From Paracoccaceae bacterium (GTDB lineage: Bacteria > Pseudomonadota > Alphaproteobacteria > Rhodobacterales > Rhodobacteraceae), in the NCBI GenBank assembly GCA_026707935.1, contig JAPOVX010000277.1, positions 1 through 32,825 on the forward strand: a stretch of DNA of 32,825 nt. Reading direction: 5' to 3'. Position numbers and translations under genes: made by a program. Below the pieces are notes generated by a model that saw only the letters and a list, made by a program, of their open reading frames with translations, was not told the DNA's origin and ran no database searches. Shown here one piece after another: positions 25,934 to 32,825 of the stretch. The stretch's first letter is position 1; each line of letters starts with the position of its first letter.

Positions 25934-26881
25934 GTGCCCGCCCTTGCGGCATCGACCCCGATTCTCCGTTTTCTGGGACTTCGGGGGCTTCGGGCGGTGG
26001 CGATCGCATTCGCGGTCGCCACCATCCTCTTCTTCCTCTTCAGCCTGGTTCCCGGAGACCAGGCCGCCTATCTTGCCGGACCTGGATCGACACAGGCGGA
26101 AATCGACCGGCTGCGGGAGTCGCTCGGACTGAACGATCCCCTGCTCGTCCAGTATTTCCGGCACATGAGCGGCCTGATCCAGGGCGACTTCGGCACCTCG
26201 GAAACCTTCAAGTCGGGCCCGCTTCCCTTCATCCTTGAGCGCATCCCGGCGACTCTGGCCCTGACGGCTTCCGCGATCGGCCTGACCATCCTGATCGGCA
26301 TCCCGGCGGGCCTCGCCGCCGCCATGTTCCACACCCGCATCCCGGATCTCGCGATCTCGGTTTCCGTGGTCGCATTGCTTGCAGTTCCGAATTTCTGGCT
26401 GGGGCTGCTGCTGCTCTCTTTCTTCTCCGTGCAACTCGGCTGGCTTCCGAGTTTCGGCTTCTCGGGACCTGCCTCCCTGATCTTGCCATCCCTCGCACTG
26501 GCGGCGCGGCTGATCGCGCTGGTGGCACGGATGACCCGCGGCGTCACCATCGACGAACTCGGCAAGGACTACGTGCGCACCGCCCGGTCCAAGGGACTCG
26601 GCAGAACCGCCATCCTGCTCCGTCATGTCCTGCGCAACGTGATGATCCCAACCCTTACCGTGATCGGTTTGCAGACCGGCTACCTCCTTGGCGGGTCCGT
26701 GGTGATCGAGCGGCTTTTCGCCTGGCCCGGAATCGGCGACCTGATGATCAACGCGATCGGACAAAGGGACTACGCCGTCGCACAGGCCGTGACCATCATG
26801 TTCGTGATCGCGTTCCTGATCATCAACCTGATCGTCGAACTGCTCTACGTGCTGATCAATCCGCGCATGAGGGCAGCATGA
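25934..26881 (+). CDS. ABC transporter permease, DppB-like
   Basis: A 315-residue inner-membrane permease with the usual DppB layout: an N-terminal helix (AIAFAVATILFFLFSLVPGD), the large periplasmic loop with LRESLGLNDPLLVQYF, and five further helices. The EAA-like coupling loop reads DYVRTARSKGLG, followed by RHVLRN. The GTG start lies 39 bp after the receptor gene without a clear ribosome binding site. The stop overlaps the next ATG (ATGA). Confidence 0.9.
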   Translation: MPALAASTPILRFLGLRGLRAVAIAFAVATILFFLFSLVPGDQAAYLAGPGSTQAEIDRLRESLGLNDPLLVQYFRHMSGLIQGDFGTSETFKSGPLPFILERIPATLALTASAIGLTILIGIPAGLAAAMFHTRIPDLAISVSVVALLAVPNFWLGLLLLSFFSVQLGWLPSFGFSGPASLILPSLALAARLIALVARMTRGVTIDELGKDYVRTARSKGLGRTAILLRHVLRNVMIPTLTVIGLQTGYLLGGSVVIERLFAWPGIGDLMINAIGQRDYAVAQAVTIMFVIAFLIINLIVELLYVLINPRMRAA

Positions 26882-27750
26882 ACACCATGGGACCGGAAAC
26901 CGTATCGATGATGGCGCGCGGCACCTTTACCGCGCGCTGGTTGCGGCAGAATGTCTACCTCGCTTCCGGTTCCTTCCTTCTTCTCTGTTTTCTGGTCGCG
27001 GCGCTTTTCGGGGAGCAGATCGCGCCCTACGGAGCGGACAAGCAGAACCTGCTGGAAGCCCTCGAGGGCCCGAGCGCCGCCCACTGGCTCGGAACCGATC
27101 CGCTCGGACGCGACCTCCTGAGCCGGGTCGTCATCGGCACCCGGCATACCCTGTCTGTCGCGCTCATCTCGGTCGGCCTGTCCTGTTCCTTCGGCGTCCT
27201 GCTCGGCCTGATATCCGGCTTCGTTCGGGGCCCGCCGGCGATCGTGGTGGACGCGGTCGTGGACGTCGCCCTCACCATCCCGAACATGGTTCTGGCCATC
27301 GCCATTGCAGCCGTCATGGGCGCCGGGCTGACCGGGCTGATCCTGGCCATCAGCATCTCCTTCACCCCGCCGATTGCCCGAATCGTCCGCGGACGCGTAA
27401 TGGAAATTCGGGAGGAGGACTTCATCGCGGCCGCGCGCACCATCGGGGTCCGTCGCTGGCGCATACTCCTGCGCCATGTCCTGCCGAACGCGGCAACGGT
27501 TATCGTCATCGAGGCGAGCCTGCAGGCCGGTCAGGCGGTGCTGACGGCGACCGCGCTGGGATTCCTGGGGCTCGGCGTGCAGCCACCGACGCCGGAATGG
27601 GGCACCCTGCTCGGTTCGGGGCGTGAATACCTGCATGCGGCACCCTTCATGGTTATTGCGCCAGGCCTCGCGATCTCGCTGATGGTGCTGGGCTTCAACC
27701 TTCTGGGAGACGGACTTCGCGACTGGCTCGATCCAAGGGTCGGCAACTGA
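26878..27750 (+). CDS. ABC transporter permease, DppC-like
   Basis: The 290-residue partner permease. The DppC N-terminal region is followed by HWLGTDPLGRDLLSRV, the family's signature ahead of the core helices. The EAA loop is DFIAAARTIGVRRWRI with RHVLPNA, which contacts the ATPase subunits. LGFLGLGVQPPTPEWG and the C-terminal DWLDPRVGN are also typical. It starts inside the dppB-like stop. Confidence 0.92.
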   Translation: MNTMGPETVSMMARGTFTARWLRQNVYLASGSFLLLCFLVAALFGEQIAPYGADKQNLLEALEGPSAAHWLGTDPLGRDLLSRVVIGTRHTLSVALISVGLSCSFGVLLGLISGFVRGPPAIVVDAVVDVALTIPNMVLAIAIAAVMGAGLTGLILAISISFTPPIARIVRGRVMEIREEDFIAAARTIGVRRWRILLRHVLPNAATVIVIEASLQAGQAVLTATALGFLGLGVQPPTPEWGTLLGSGREYLHAAPFMVIAPGLAISLMVLGFNLLGDGLRDWLDPRVGN

Positions 27751-27765
27751 GGGAGACAAAACAGT

Positions 27766-28872
27766 ATGCAAATCGTGGATTGCCACGGGCACATCTTTCC
27801 GCCACTCGCCGAGCCCTGCGGGTTCGCGAGCAGCGCGGAGCACCGCCTCCACCTGCAGTGGGGAATGCACACCCATCGAGCCCAGCCGGTTGTCCGCAGC
27901 CGGGATGGCGCGACCGTTTCCGAGCGGCATCTCTGGGATTCGGACGATCCGTCCGAGACGGGCCGGAAGGAGGATGTGGATTTCCGGGTAGACGGAAATG
28001 GCCGCCTGGCATGGACCGTAGATGGCGAGGACCATTACGTGCAGTTCCTGAGCCCCGGGACCCGCCACTGCGACAGTCCCGCGGAGACAATCATCGCGCA
28101 GATGGACTATATTGGCGTCGAGACGATGGTTCTGCAAAATGATCATCTCTATGGAAATTCGGCCGGTATCTTCAAGGCAGCCATGGAGCGGTTTCCGGGC
28201 CGTTTCATCGGCCTCGCGCAGGTCGAGGAGGGGTCCGCCTGGCAGGACCGGGAGATCGAACGGCTGGAAGACCAGATTACCGAGTCCGGGATGTCGGGGC
28301 TGTATTTCACCCTCAACGGTTTCATGCGTTCCGGCTGGAAGGAGACCTATGCCGCCGGCGCCTTCGACGATTTCTGGACGACGGTTGATCGTCTCGGAGT
28401 TCCCGTCTTCTGGGTGTTTCCCGCCGAAACCCCCTGGGGCGGTTTCCTGCAGGAAATGAACCGCTTCGCGGACTGGTTCGCGCGTTTCCCGCGCATCCGC
28501 TCGGTCATCGTCCATGGCTGGCCGACCGCGGCCTTCGACGACGGTTCCGGCAATATCCGCTGGCCTGGCGTCGTGGCGCGGATCCAGGAGGATTTTCCGG
28601 TGTTCACCGAGGTCCTCTACCCGATCGCCTGGGGGCGCGACCACGCCTACCCCTACGGCGCCGCGATTCGCCACGTCCGTCAGTTCCATGACCGGTTTGG
28701 CGCCAGCCGCATGATCTGGGGTTCGGACATGCCAAATGTGGAACGCTACTGCACCTATCGGCAGAGCCTCGACTATGTCCTGCTGAACAGTGGTTTCCTG
28801 ACCAAGACCGAACGCGCTGCCGTCTTCGGCGGCAATTGCCTCTCCCTCTTTCGTCCCGACGACGGCCGGTGA
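27766..28872 (+). CDS. Metal-dependent hydrolase or decarboxylase, amidohydrolase-2 family
   Basis: A 368-residue TIM-barrel enzyme of the amidohydrolase_2 (ACMSD-like) family. The metal site is visible as His7 and His9 in MQIVDCHGHIFPP, His250 in SVIVHGWP, and Asp321 in MIWGSDMPNVERYC. Members hydrolyse amides or lactones, or decarboxylate aromatic acids; the substrate here is unknown. There is no signal peptide, so it acts in the cytoplasm on imported material. ATG 27766 has GGGAG upstream. It sits between the permeases and ATPases, and its stop overlaps the next GTG, so it is firmly part of the uptake operon. Confidence 0.85.
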   Translation: MQIVDCHGHIFPPLAEPCGFASSAEHRLHLQWGMHTHRAQPVVRSRDGATVSERHLWDSDDPSETGRKEDVDFRVDGNGRLAWTVDGEDHYVQFLSPGTRHCDSPAETIIAQMDYIGVETMVLQNDHLYGNSAGIFKAAMERFPGRFIGLAQVEEGSAWQDREIERLEDQITESGMSGLYFTLNGFMRSGWKETYAAGAFDDFWTTVDRLGVPVFWVFPAETPWGGFLQEMNRFADWFARFPRIRSVIVHGWPTAAFDDGSGNIRWPGVVARIQEDFPVFTEVLYPIAWGRDHAYPYGAAIRHVRQFHDRFGASRMIWGSDMPNVERYCTYRQSLDYVLLNSGFLTKTERAAVFGGNCLSLFRPDDGR

Positions 28873-29918
28873 CGGAGGCAGTGGAACGCCTTGAACCTGG
28901 CCCGGATGACGCCGCGTCCGGGGGAGCCCTCCTGCGCGTGCGTGATCTTTCGGTGCGCTTCCGGATGCTCCGGCGGACCGTTCACGCGGTGAACGGCATC
29001 TCGTTCGACGTGCAGGAAGGCGAAACCTTCGCCATCGTCGGCGAGTCCGGAAGCGGCAAGAGCGTTACCGCGCTGTCCCTCCTCAAGCTTCTTCCCATGC
29101 CGCCAGCCCGGATCGCCGGCGGATCGGTCCTCTTCGATGGTATCGATCTGATCCAGCTGCCCGAGAAACGGTTGCAGGAACTGCGCGGTCCTGCGGCAAG
29201 CTACGTGTTCCAGGAACCGATGACCTCGCTCAATCCGTCCATGAAGATCGGGTGGCAGATCGCGGAGGCCCATGCCCGGCACTTCGGAGTGGATCGGAAG
29301 AAGGCGCTCGCACATGCACGAAACCTCCTGGAAAAGGTCCAGCTCCCCGACGCGGAAGAGCGACTGGACGCCTACCCGCATCAGCTTTCCGGCGGCATGC
29401 GGCAGCGGGTCATGATCGCAATCGCCCTCGCCTGCTCGCCACGCCTCCTGATCGCCGATGAACCGACCACTGCGCTCGACGTGACCATACAGGCGCAAAT
29501 CCTGGACCTCCTTTCCGAACTCCAGAGAACGACCGGTGCGGGAATGATCCTGATCACGCACGACCTCGCGGTCGTCGCCGAATACGCGGATCGGATGATG
29601 GTCATGTATGCGGGCCGCAAGGTGGAAGAAGGTCCGGTGGAAGAGCTGCTGACCAATCCCAGGCATCCGTATACACTCGGACTCATCCAGGCGGTCCCCA
29701 GACTCGGATCGAGTCTCGAGGAGGGAACGGCACACCAGCTCTCGGAAATACCTGGCGTCGTGCCCCTGCTCGACCGGCCCATCGCCGGATGCCCGTTCGC
29801 ACCCCGATGCCGTTACGCGATCGACCGGTGTCGGAGCGAGGCGCCGGCATTCGAGGAAATCGCCGATGGACACGGCGCTACGTGCTTTCAGAGCGCCCTG
29901 GTCGGAGCGGACGCATGA
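28869..29918 (+). CDS. ABC transporter ATP-binding protein, DppD/OppD-like
   Basis: A 349-residue ATPase. Walker A is GESGSGKS (58-65), then [16 protein letters not shown] (Q-loop), [15 protein letters not shown] (signature) and [12 protein letters not shown] (Walker B). The C-terminal oligopeptide-transporter extension has [14 protein letters not shown], which in this family can hold an iron-sulfur cluster. The start is GTG 28869, overlapping the amidohydrolase stop; the frame is open further upstream within that gene but not conserved. The stop overlaps the following ATG. Confidence 0.92.
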   Translation: MTEAVERLEPGPDDAASGGALLRVRDLSVRFRMLRRTVHAVNGISFDVQEGETFAIVGESGSGKSVTALSLLKLLPMPPARIAGGSVLFDGIDLIQLPEKRLQELRGPAASYVFQEPMTSLNPSMKIGWQIAEAHARHFGVDRKKALAHARNLLEKVQLPDAEERLDAYPHQLSGGMRQRVMIAIALACSPRLLIADEPTTALDVTIQAQILDLLSELQRTTGAGMILITHDLAVVAEYADRMMVMYAGRKVEEGPVEELLTNPRHPYTLGLIQAVPRLGSSLEEGTAHQLSEIPGVVPLLDRPIAGCPFAPRCRYAIDRCRSEAPAFEEIADGHGATCFQSALVGADA

Positions 29919-30922
29919 ATGACGCAATCCGCGGTCCCGAAGTGCTCCTCGAGGCAGAAGGGCTGACCAAGCACTTCCTCGTCCGACAGGGCGCGTTCGG
30001 TTCGGCGCAGGGTATCGTACAGGCCGTCGACAACGTCACTTTCCGCATCCATCGCGGGGAAGCGCTTGGGCTGGTTGGAGAGAGCGGCTGCGGCAAATCG
30101 ACGATCGCGAAACTGATCACCTGTCTTCACCGGCCAACGGCGGGACGGATCCGGCTTGGCGGACAGACAATCTCCGAATTGTCCGAAGAACAGTTGCGCC
30201 CCATCCGCAGCCGGGTGCAGATGGTGTTTCAGGATCCCTATTCCTCGCTCAATCCGCGCATGACCGCAGGCGAAATCGTCGGAGAGCCGCTTCGGGAACA
30301 CGGGCGGGGTTCGTCCGCGGAACGCCGGAAAAGCGTCGCGGCGCTTTTCCGACAGGTGGGCCTCCGTCCGGAACTCGCAACAAACTATCCGGACGCGTTT
30401 TCCGGCGGACAGCGGCAGAGAATCGGGATCGCCCGTGCGCTCGCGCTCGAGCCGGAGCTCATCGTCGCCGACGAACCGGTCTCCGCGCTGGATGTCTCGG
30501 TGCAGGCACAGGTCATCAACCTGATGGCCCGGCTACGTGCTGAGACCGGAGTCGCCTATCTCTTCGTCTCTCATGACCTCGCCGTGGTCGAGCACATCAG
30601 CGACCGGGTCGCCGTCATGTACCTGGGCCAGTTGGTCGAGATCGCCTCCAAGCGGGACCTCTTCTCCGCACCGCGCCATCCTTACACAGAAATGCTGATG
30701 CAGTCGGTTCCATCGATGGACCGCCGCCGGAAACCGCGAAGACTGGCGGTCGGCGAAGTGCCAAGCCCGCTCAATCCCCCGTCCGGCTGCAGGTACCGCA
30801 CCAGGTGCCCGATCGCCGAGCCCCGGTGCAGCCGAACCGTGCGGCCCTGCAACGCATCGGGCAGGAACATCTTGCCGCCTGCCATGTTCGGGCGGGTGCG
30901 AATGACGCTTGATTACGGTTGA
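29915..30922 (+). CDS. ABC transporter ATP-binding protein, DppF/OppF-like, with altered C-terminus
   Basis: The second ATPase, 335 residues as it now reads. Walker A is GESGCGKST (55-63), followed by MVFQDPYSSLNPRMT, FSGGQRQRIGIARAL and LIVADEPVSALD, and the C-terminal CRYRTRCPIAEPRC. After that motif the present frame gives an unfamiliar tail (about 30 residues, to 30922). In the -1 frame the same DNA reads ALQRIGQEHLAACHV, the usual end of this family, stopping at 30910-30912. A one-base deletion at about 30827-30840 would explain it. All ATPase motifs precede the shift, so activity may survive. Confidence 0.9.
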   Translation: MNDAIRGPEVLLEAEGLTKHFLVRQGAFGSAQGIVQAVDNVTFRIHRGEALGLVGESGCGKSTIAKLITCLHRPTAGRIRLGGQTISELSEEQLRPIRSRVQMVFQDPYSSLNPRMTAGEIVGEPLREHGRGSSAERRKSVAALFRQVGLRPELATNYPDAFSGGQRQRIGIARALALEPELIVADEPVSALDVSVQAQVINLMARLRAETGVAYLFVSHDLAVVEHISDRVAVMYLGQLVEIASKRDLFSAPRHPYTEMLMQSVPSMDRRRKPRRLAVGEVPSPLNPPSGCRYRTRCPIAEPRCSRTVRPCNASGRNILPPAMFGRVRMTLDYG

Positions 30923-30929
30923 CCCGGAC

Positions 30930-31350
30930 GGAAGAGTCGATCTCCCCGAGTGGCCAAATACGTTCCTTCAAAGGCTGGCCCTTGTCGTCGCGTTTTCATT
31001 CATGGCTGCTGTTGCTGTCTGGAGTTGGGGCCTCGGCATCCTGGTCGCCGCCGCAGCATTTTCGACTCCTGACGGCATGCCCCTCGTCATAGACGATGGT
31101 CACCCGGAATTCAGCGACCGGACTGGGTCAGTCCGTCGCGGCTGGGCACTACGTAGAGAAACCGGGACGCGCCGGTTTTCGAATGGTTGAATACCGTGGC
31201 GGCGCCTCCGCGTTTCTCTGACTACAGGCTGGTTTTTTGCCACAGTCCGGCCGCCAGGCCCAACGCCTTTGCACTGCCGTGAGGAACGGTGATCATCACC
31301 GACGAGCTTGCCGGATCCTTTATTGCTGCCGCGACATCGGCTGCGGTGAA
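30930..31350 (+). pseudogene. Broken partial copy of the M48 peptidase gene
   Basis: This stretch matches the M48 gene at 21192-21585 at an almost constant offset of 9745-9746 bases. In one frame it reads ALVVAFSFMAAVAVWSWG and LGILVAAAAFSTPDGMP (first copy: ALVVAFSFMAAFAVWRWG). After a frameshift it reads APPRFSDYRLVF, then NAFALP, a stop, and GTVIITDELA. It lacks the N-terminal domain and has lost the HExxH and ExEAD zinc sites. It starts within about 20 bp of the end of the oppF-like gene. Downstream, 31351-31700 contains no recognisable gene. Confidence 0.85.
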
Positions 31351-31708
31351 AAGGTTGTCACGCGGCGGGTCTCAGAGAAATCGTATCGGCTCTGGCGCAT
31401 GGGAAATCCTGAATGGATTCATGTACATTTGTATCGCGCCGCGTCATGTCTTGGTGTTCCGAACCCCTGGTAAGTATTTCTGCAGCTTCAATCCCAGGGT
31501 CAGGTCCGAGGGTGCAGGAAATCCGGACGCCGATGAAGATCTCCGACGCGGTCGGGCAGGGCATTGGTGTCATTTTGACCTCAAACCGCCAAATTCCGTC
31601 CGGTTTCGGTCTTGAGGAAGACCCGAGTGATTTCTCTCGTGCCCCGGGGACGAGAAAGCTGTCAGGTCGCAGGAACAACTCCAGAGGGCGATTCCGGCTT
31701 GCTGAGGT

Positions 31709-31747
31709 TTGACGGGCCGTCGTCACCTGATTGTACCGGTATTGTAC
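31709..31747 (+). promoter_or_regulatory. Candidate mazEF promoter and operator
   Basis: The heptamer ATTGTAC occurs twice (31730-31736 and 31741-31747) with an 11-bp period, one helical turn, as expected for sites bound side by side by a repressor. TTGACG at 31709-31714 is a fair -35 box, and a weak -10 (TGTACC) would overlap the first repeat. MazE-type antitoxins usually repress their own operon, so this is a sensible place for an operator, but the promoter elements are poor matches. Confidence 0.35.
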
Positions 31748-31791
31748 GCTGGTTCATAGAGTGTTACATGCAACGCGAAGGAGGTCAACTC

Positions 31792-32010
31792 ATGCCCATA
31801 CCTGTCTCCGAACGTGTTCGAAAGCGTCGCGATGCCCTGCGCGCGGCAGGACTGCGCCCGGTGCAGATCTGGGTACCGGATACCCGCCGCCCCTGCATTG
31901 CGGACGAGTGCCATCGCCAGGCGACCCTGATTGCTGAAGCGGACAAGCAGGATACCGGCTTTTCTGGCTTCATGGATGCCGCTATGACGGACTTGGATGG
32001 TTGGCACTAA
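31792..32010 (+). CDS. MazE-type antitoxin, DUF3018 family
   Basis: A 72-residue protein opening MPIPVSERVRKRRDALRAAG with LRPVQIWVPDTRRP, the DUF3018 signature, and ending AMTDLDGWH. DUF3018 proteins are encoded directly before MazF-type toxins and act as their antitoxins, usually also repressing the operon. ATG 31792 is preceded by a near-perfect GAAGGAGG site, much stronger than the toxin's TTG start, which fits the need for excess antitoxin. An upstream in-frame ATG at 31768 would lie before this site and is less likely. It overlaps the toxin gene by 10 bp. Confidence 0.85.
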   Translation: MPIPVSERVRKRRDALRAAGLRPVQIWVPDTRRPCIADECHRQATLIAEADKQDTGFSGFMDAAMTDLDGWH

Positions 32011-32333
32011 CACGCGGGGACCTGGTGACAGTCGTCTTGCAAGGCGACTACAGCAAGCCGCGACCTGCACTCGTTGTCCAATCTGACCGGTTTGCAGCCC
32101 TCGCTTCGTTTGTCGTCCTGCCCATCACATCGACCTTGATCGAAGCGCCGTTATTGCGTCTGACATTGGAGCCCTCCGCAAAAAACGGTTTGCGAACGAC
32201 CTCGCAGGTAATGATCGACAAGCCAATGGCCGTGAAGGCAGACAGACTCGGCTCGGCCTTTGGTCGTCTCGATGACGCCAGCATGGTCAGAGTGAACCGA
32301 TCGCTTGCGCTTTTCCTGGGTCTGGCCGGCTGA
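32001..32333 (+). CDS. MazF/PemK-family toxin endoribonuclease
   Basis: A 110-residue MazF-type toxin that cleaves mRNA to halt growth when its antitoxin is lost. The N-terminal RGDLVTVVLQGDYSKPRPALVVQSD contains the family's RGD and KPRPALV motifs; LPITSTLIEAPLLRL, GLRTTSQVMIDKPMAV and GRLDDASMVRVNRSLALFLG complete the fold. The only sensible start is TTG 32001 inside the end of the antitoxin gene, giving weak, coupled translation. Full length and all motifs are intact, so it is probably functional. Confidence 0.88.
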   Translation: MALTRGDLVTVVLQGDYSKPRPALVVQSDRFAALASFVVLPITSTLIEAPLLRLTLEPSAKNGLRTTSQVMIDKPMAVKADRLGSAFGRLDDASMVRVNRSLALFLGLAG

Positions 32334-32635
32334 CGCCTGCCTGCCATCGTAATCTTCGGCCCGGACACCAGATGATGGCTTCCAGAATCCCGGATTCCTC
32401 GGAAACACTCCTGAAAAGGCAAAGGAACGATCCAGAGTCATTTCCGGTTCAGGTAATGCGCGCTGTCACTTGGCTGCAGCGCAGCAGGTTTGAAAAACCG
32501 CCTACAAACAGGGAAAACCTGCCAGGAAATGCAATGCTAATGAAAACGGACTGTTTCGCGTATTTTCAGCGGCTGGCGCGGGCTGTCGAGGTCCGCGTGG
32601 AGCCCGAAGCGTTGTTGGCAGAAACGGAGGGTTCG

Positions 32636-32825
32636 TCAGCCCAAACGATCGCGGATCAGAAACTGCGTCAGCTTATCGCCCGCCGTGGGCAGGAACGCCC
32701 AGACGAATGCCTTGAACGTGAACACTCCATCGCATAAATGCGACGGCTTCTCGGCCAAGCCTCGCAGCAAACTGCCTGCTTCGCGACCGAAGGCCAGTTC
32801 CTGGCCCCATTGCCCGGAACATACA
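32636..32825 (-). CDS. Unidentified protein, C-terminal part
   Basis: An open frame of 63 residues enters from the right edge and stops at 32636-32638. It reads protein-like, with strong third-position GC: AFGREAGSLLRGLAEKPSHL, then GVFTFKAFVWAFLPTAGDKL and TQFLIRDRLG at the end. I do not recognise the family. A plus-strand frame (32372-32737) overlaps it, but its composition is less convincing. The 32334-32635 gap between mazF and this gene shows nothing I can identify. Confidence 0.4.
   Translation of the reverse strand, partial: VCSGQWGQELAFGREAGSLLRGLAEKPSHLCDGVFTFKAFVWAFLPTAGDKLTQFLIRDRLG

Noticed and set aside
25526-26764. A 412-codon minus-strand open frame opposite the dppA- and dppB-like genes.
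   Set aside because: Low-complexity charged reading with no motif; the plus-strand genes explain the DNA.
26845-28689. A 614-codon minus-strand open frame opposite the dppC-like and amidohydrolase genes.
   Set aside because: It mirrors two well-identified genes with full motif sets; the reading is Arg/Gly/Asp-rich with no recognisable domain, as expected from antisense of GC-rich coding DNA.
31413-31712. A 99-codon plus-strand frame between the broken M48 copy and mazE.
   Set aside because: No good ribosome site and no recognisable domain; it is probably unused sequence in the scar region.
1-32825. tRNA, rRNA and CRISPR features.
   Set aside because: No cloverleaf-like sequence, rRNA signature or regularly spaced direct repeats were seen on either strand by eye; a tRNAscan or CRISPR search was not possible.

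Overview
The window looks like chromosome from a GC-rich alphaproteobacterium, probably near the Rhodobacterales/Rhodospirillales. The evidence is a class II (B12-dependent) ribonucleotide reductase next to a DUF1489 gene, a hisS-hisZ-hisG cluster with the short form of HisG, XdhABC-type xanthine dehydrogenase genes joined to a BMP-family ABC transporter, a DUF898/M48 gene pair, and frequent GTG and TTG starts in operons linked by 4-bp stop/start overlaps. These are family-level judgements made by reading the translations; no database search was run.

Layout. 1-331 (-) is the N-terminus of the class II ribonucleotide reductase, behind a near-consensus promoter. 332-752 has no convincing gene but holds an orphan terminator and a possible decayed gene. 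753-1202 (+) is DUF1489. 1224-4726 (-) is hisS-hisZ-hisG. 5183-8662 (-) is dnaE. From 8840 (+) runs a purine operon: uraH, xdhA, xdhB, xdhC, then a nucleoside/purine-type ABC transporter (ATPase, two permeases, and a BMP lipoprotein-type binding protein behind a structured leader). 19085-19714 is a FrcK-like P-loop kinase. 19863-21963 is a DUF898 membrane protein coupled to an M48 metallopeptidase.

21964-31790 looks like an accessory region. It starts with a decayed ISAs1-family transposase (22278-22815). An operon follows (23241-30922): a PLP-dependent D-cysteine desulfhydrase-like enzyme, a complete Dpp/Opp-type ABC transporter, and an amidohydrolase placed between the permease and ATPase genes. 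Directly after the operon lies a broken, partial second copy of the M48 peptidase gene (about 30930-31350), and the last ATPase gene appears to carry a C-terminal frameshift next to that junction. A MazE (DUF3018)/MazF toxin-antitoxin pair follows (31792-32333), and an unidentified minus-strand gene runs off the right edge.

How the genes fit together. Short HisG needs HisZ, so the his cluster supplies both parts of the first histidine-pathway enzyme together with histidyl-tRNA synthetase. In the purine operon the transporter would bring in a purine or nucleoside, XdhAB (matured by XdhC) would oxidise hypoxanthine/xanthine to urate, and UraH would act after urate oxidation; the uricase and OHCU decarboxylase steps are not in this window. 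The 23-31 kb operon looks like uptake and breakdown of an unknown small amino-acid-like or amide compound.
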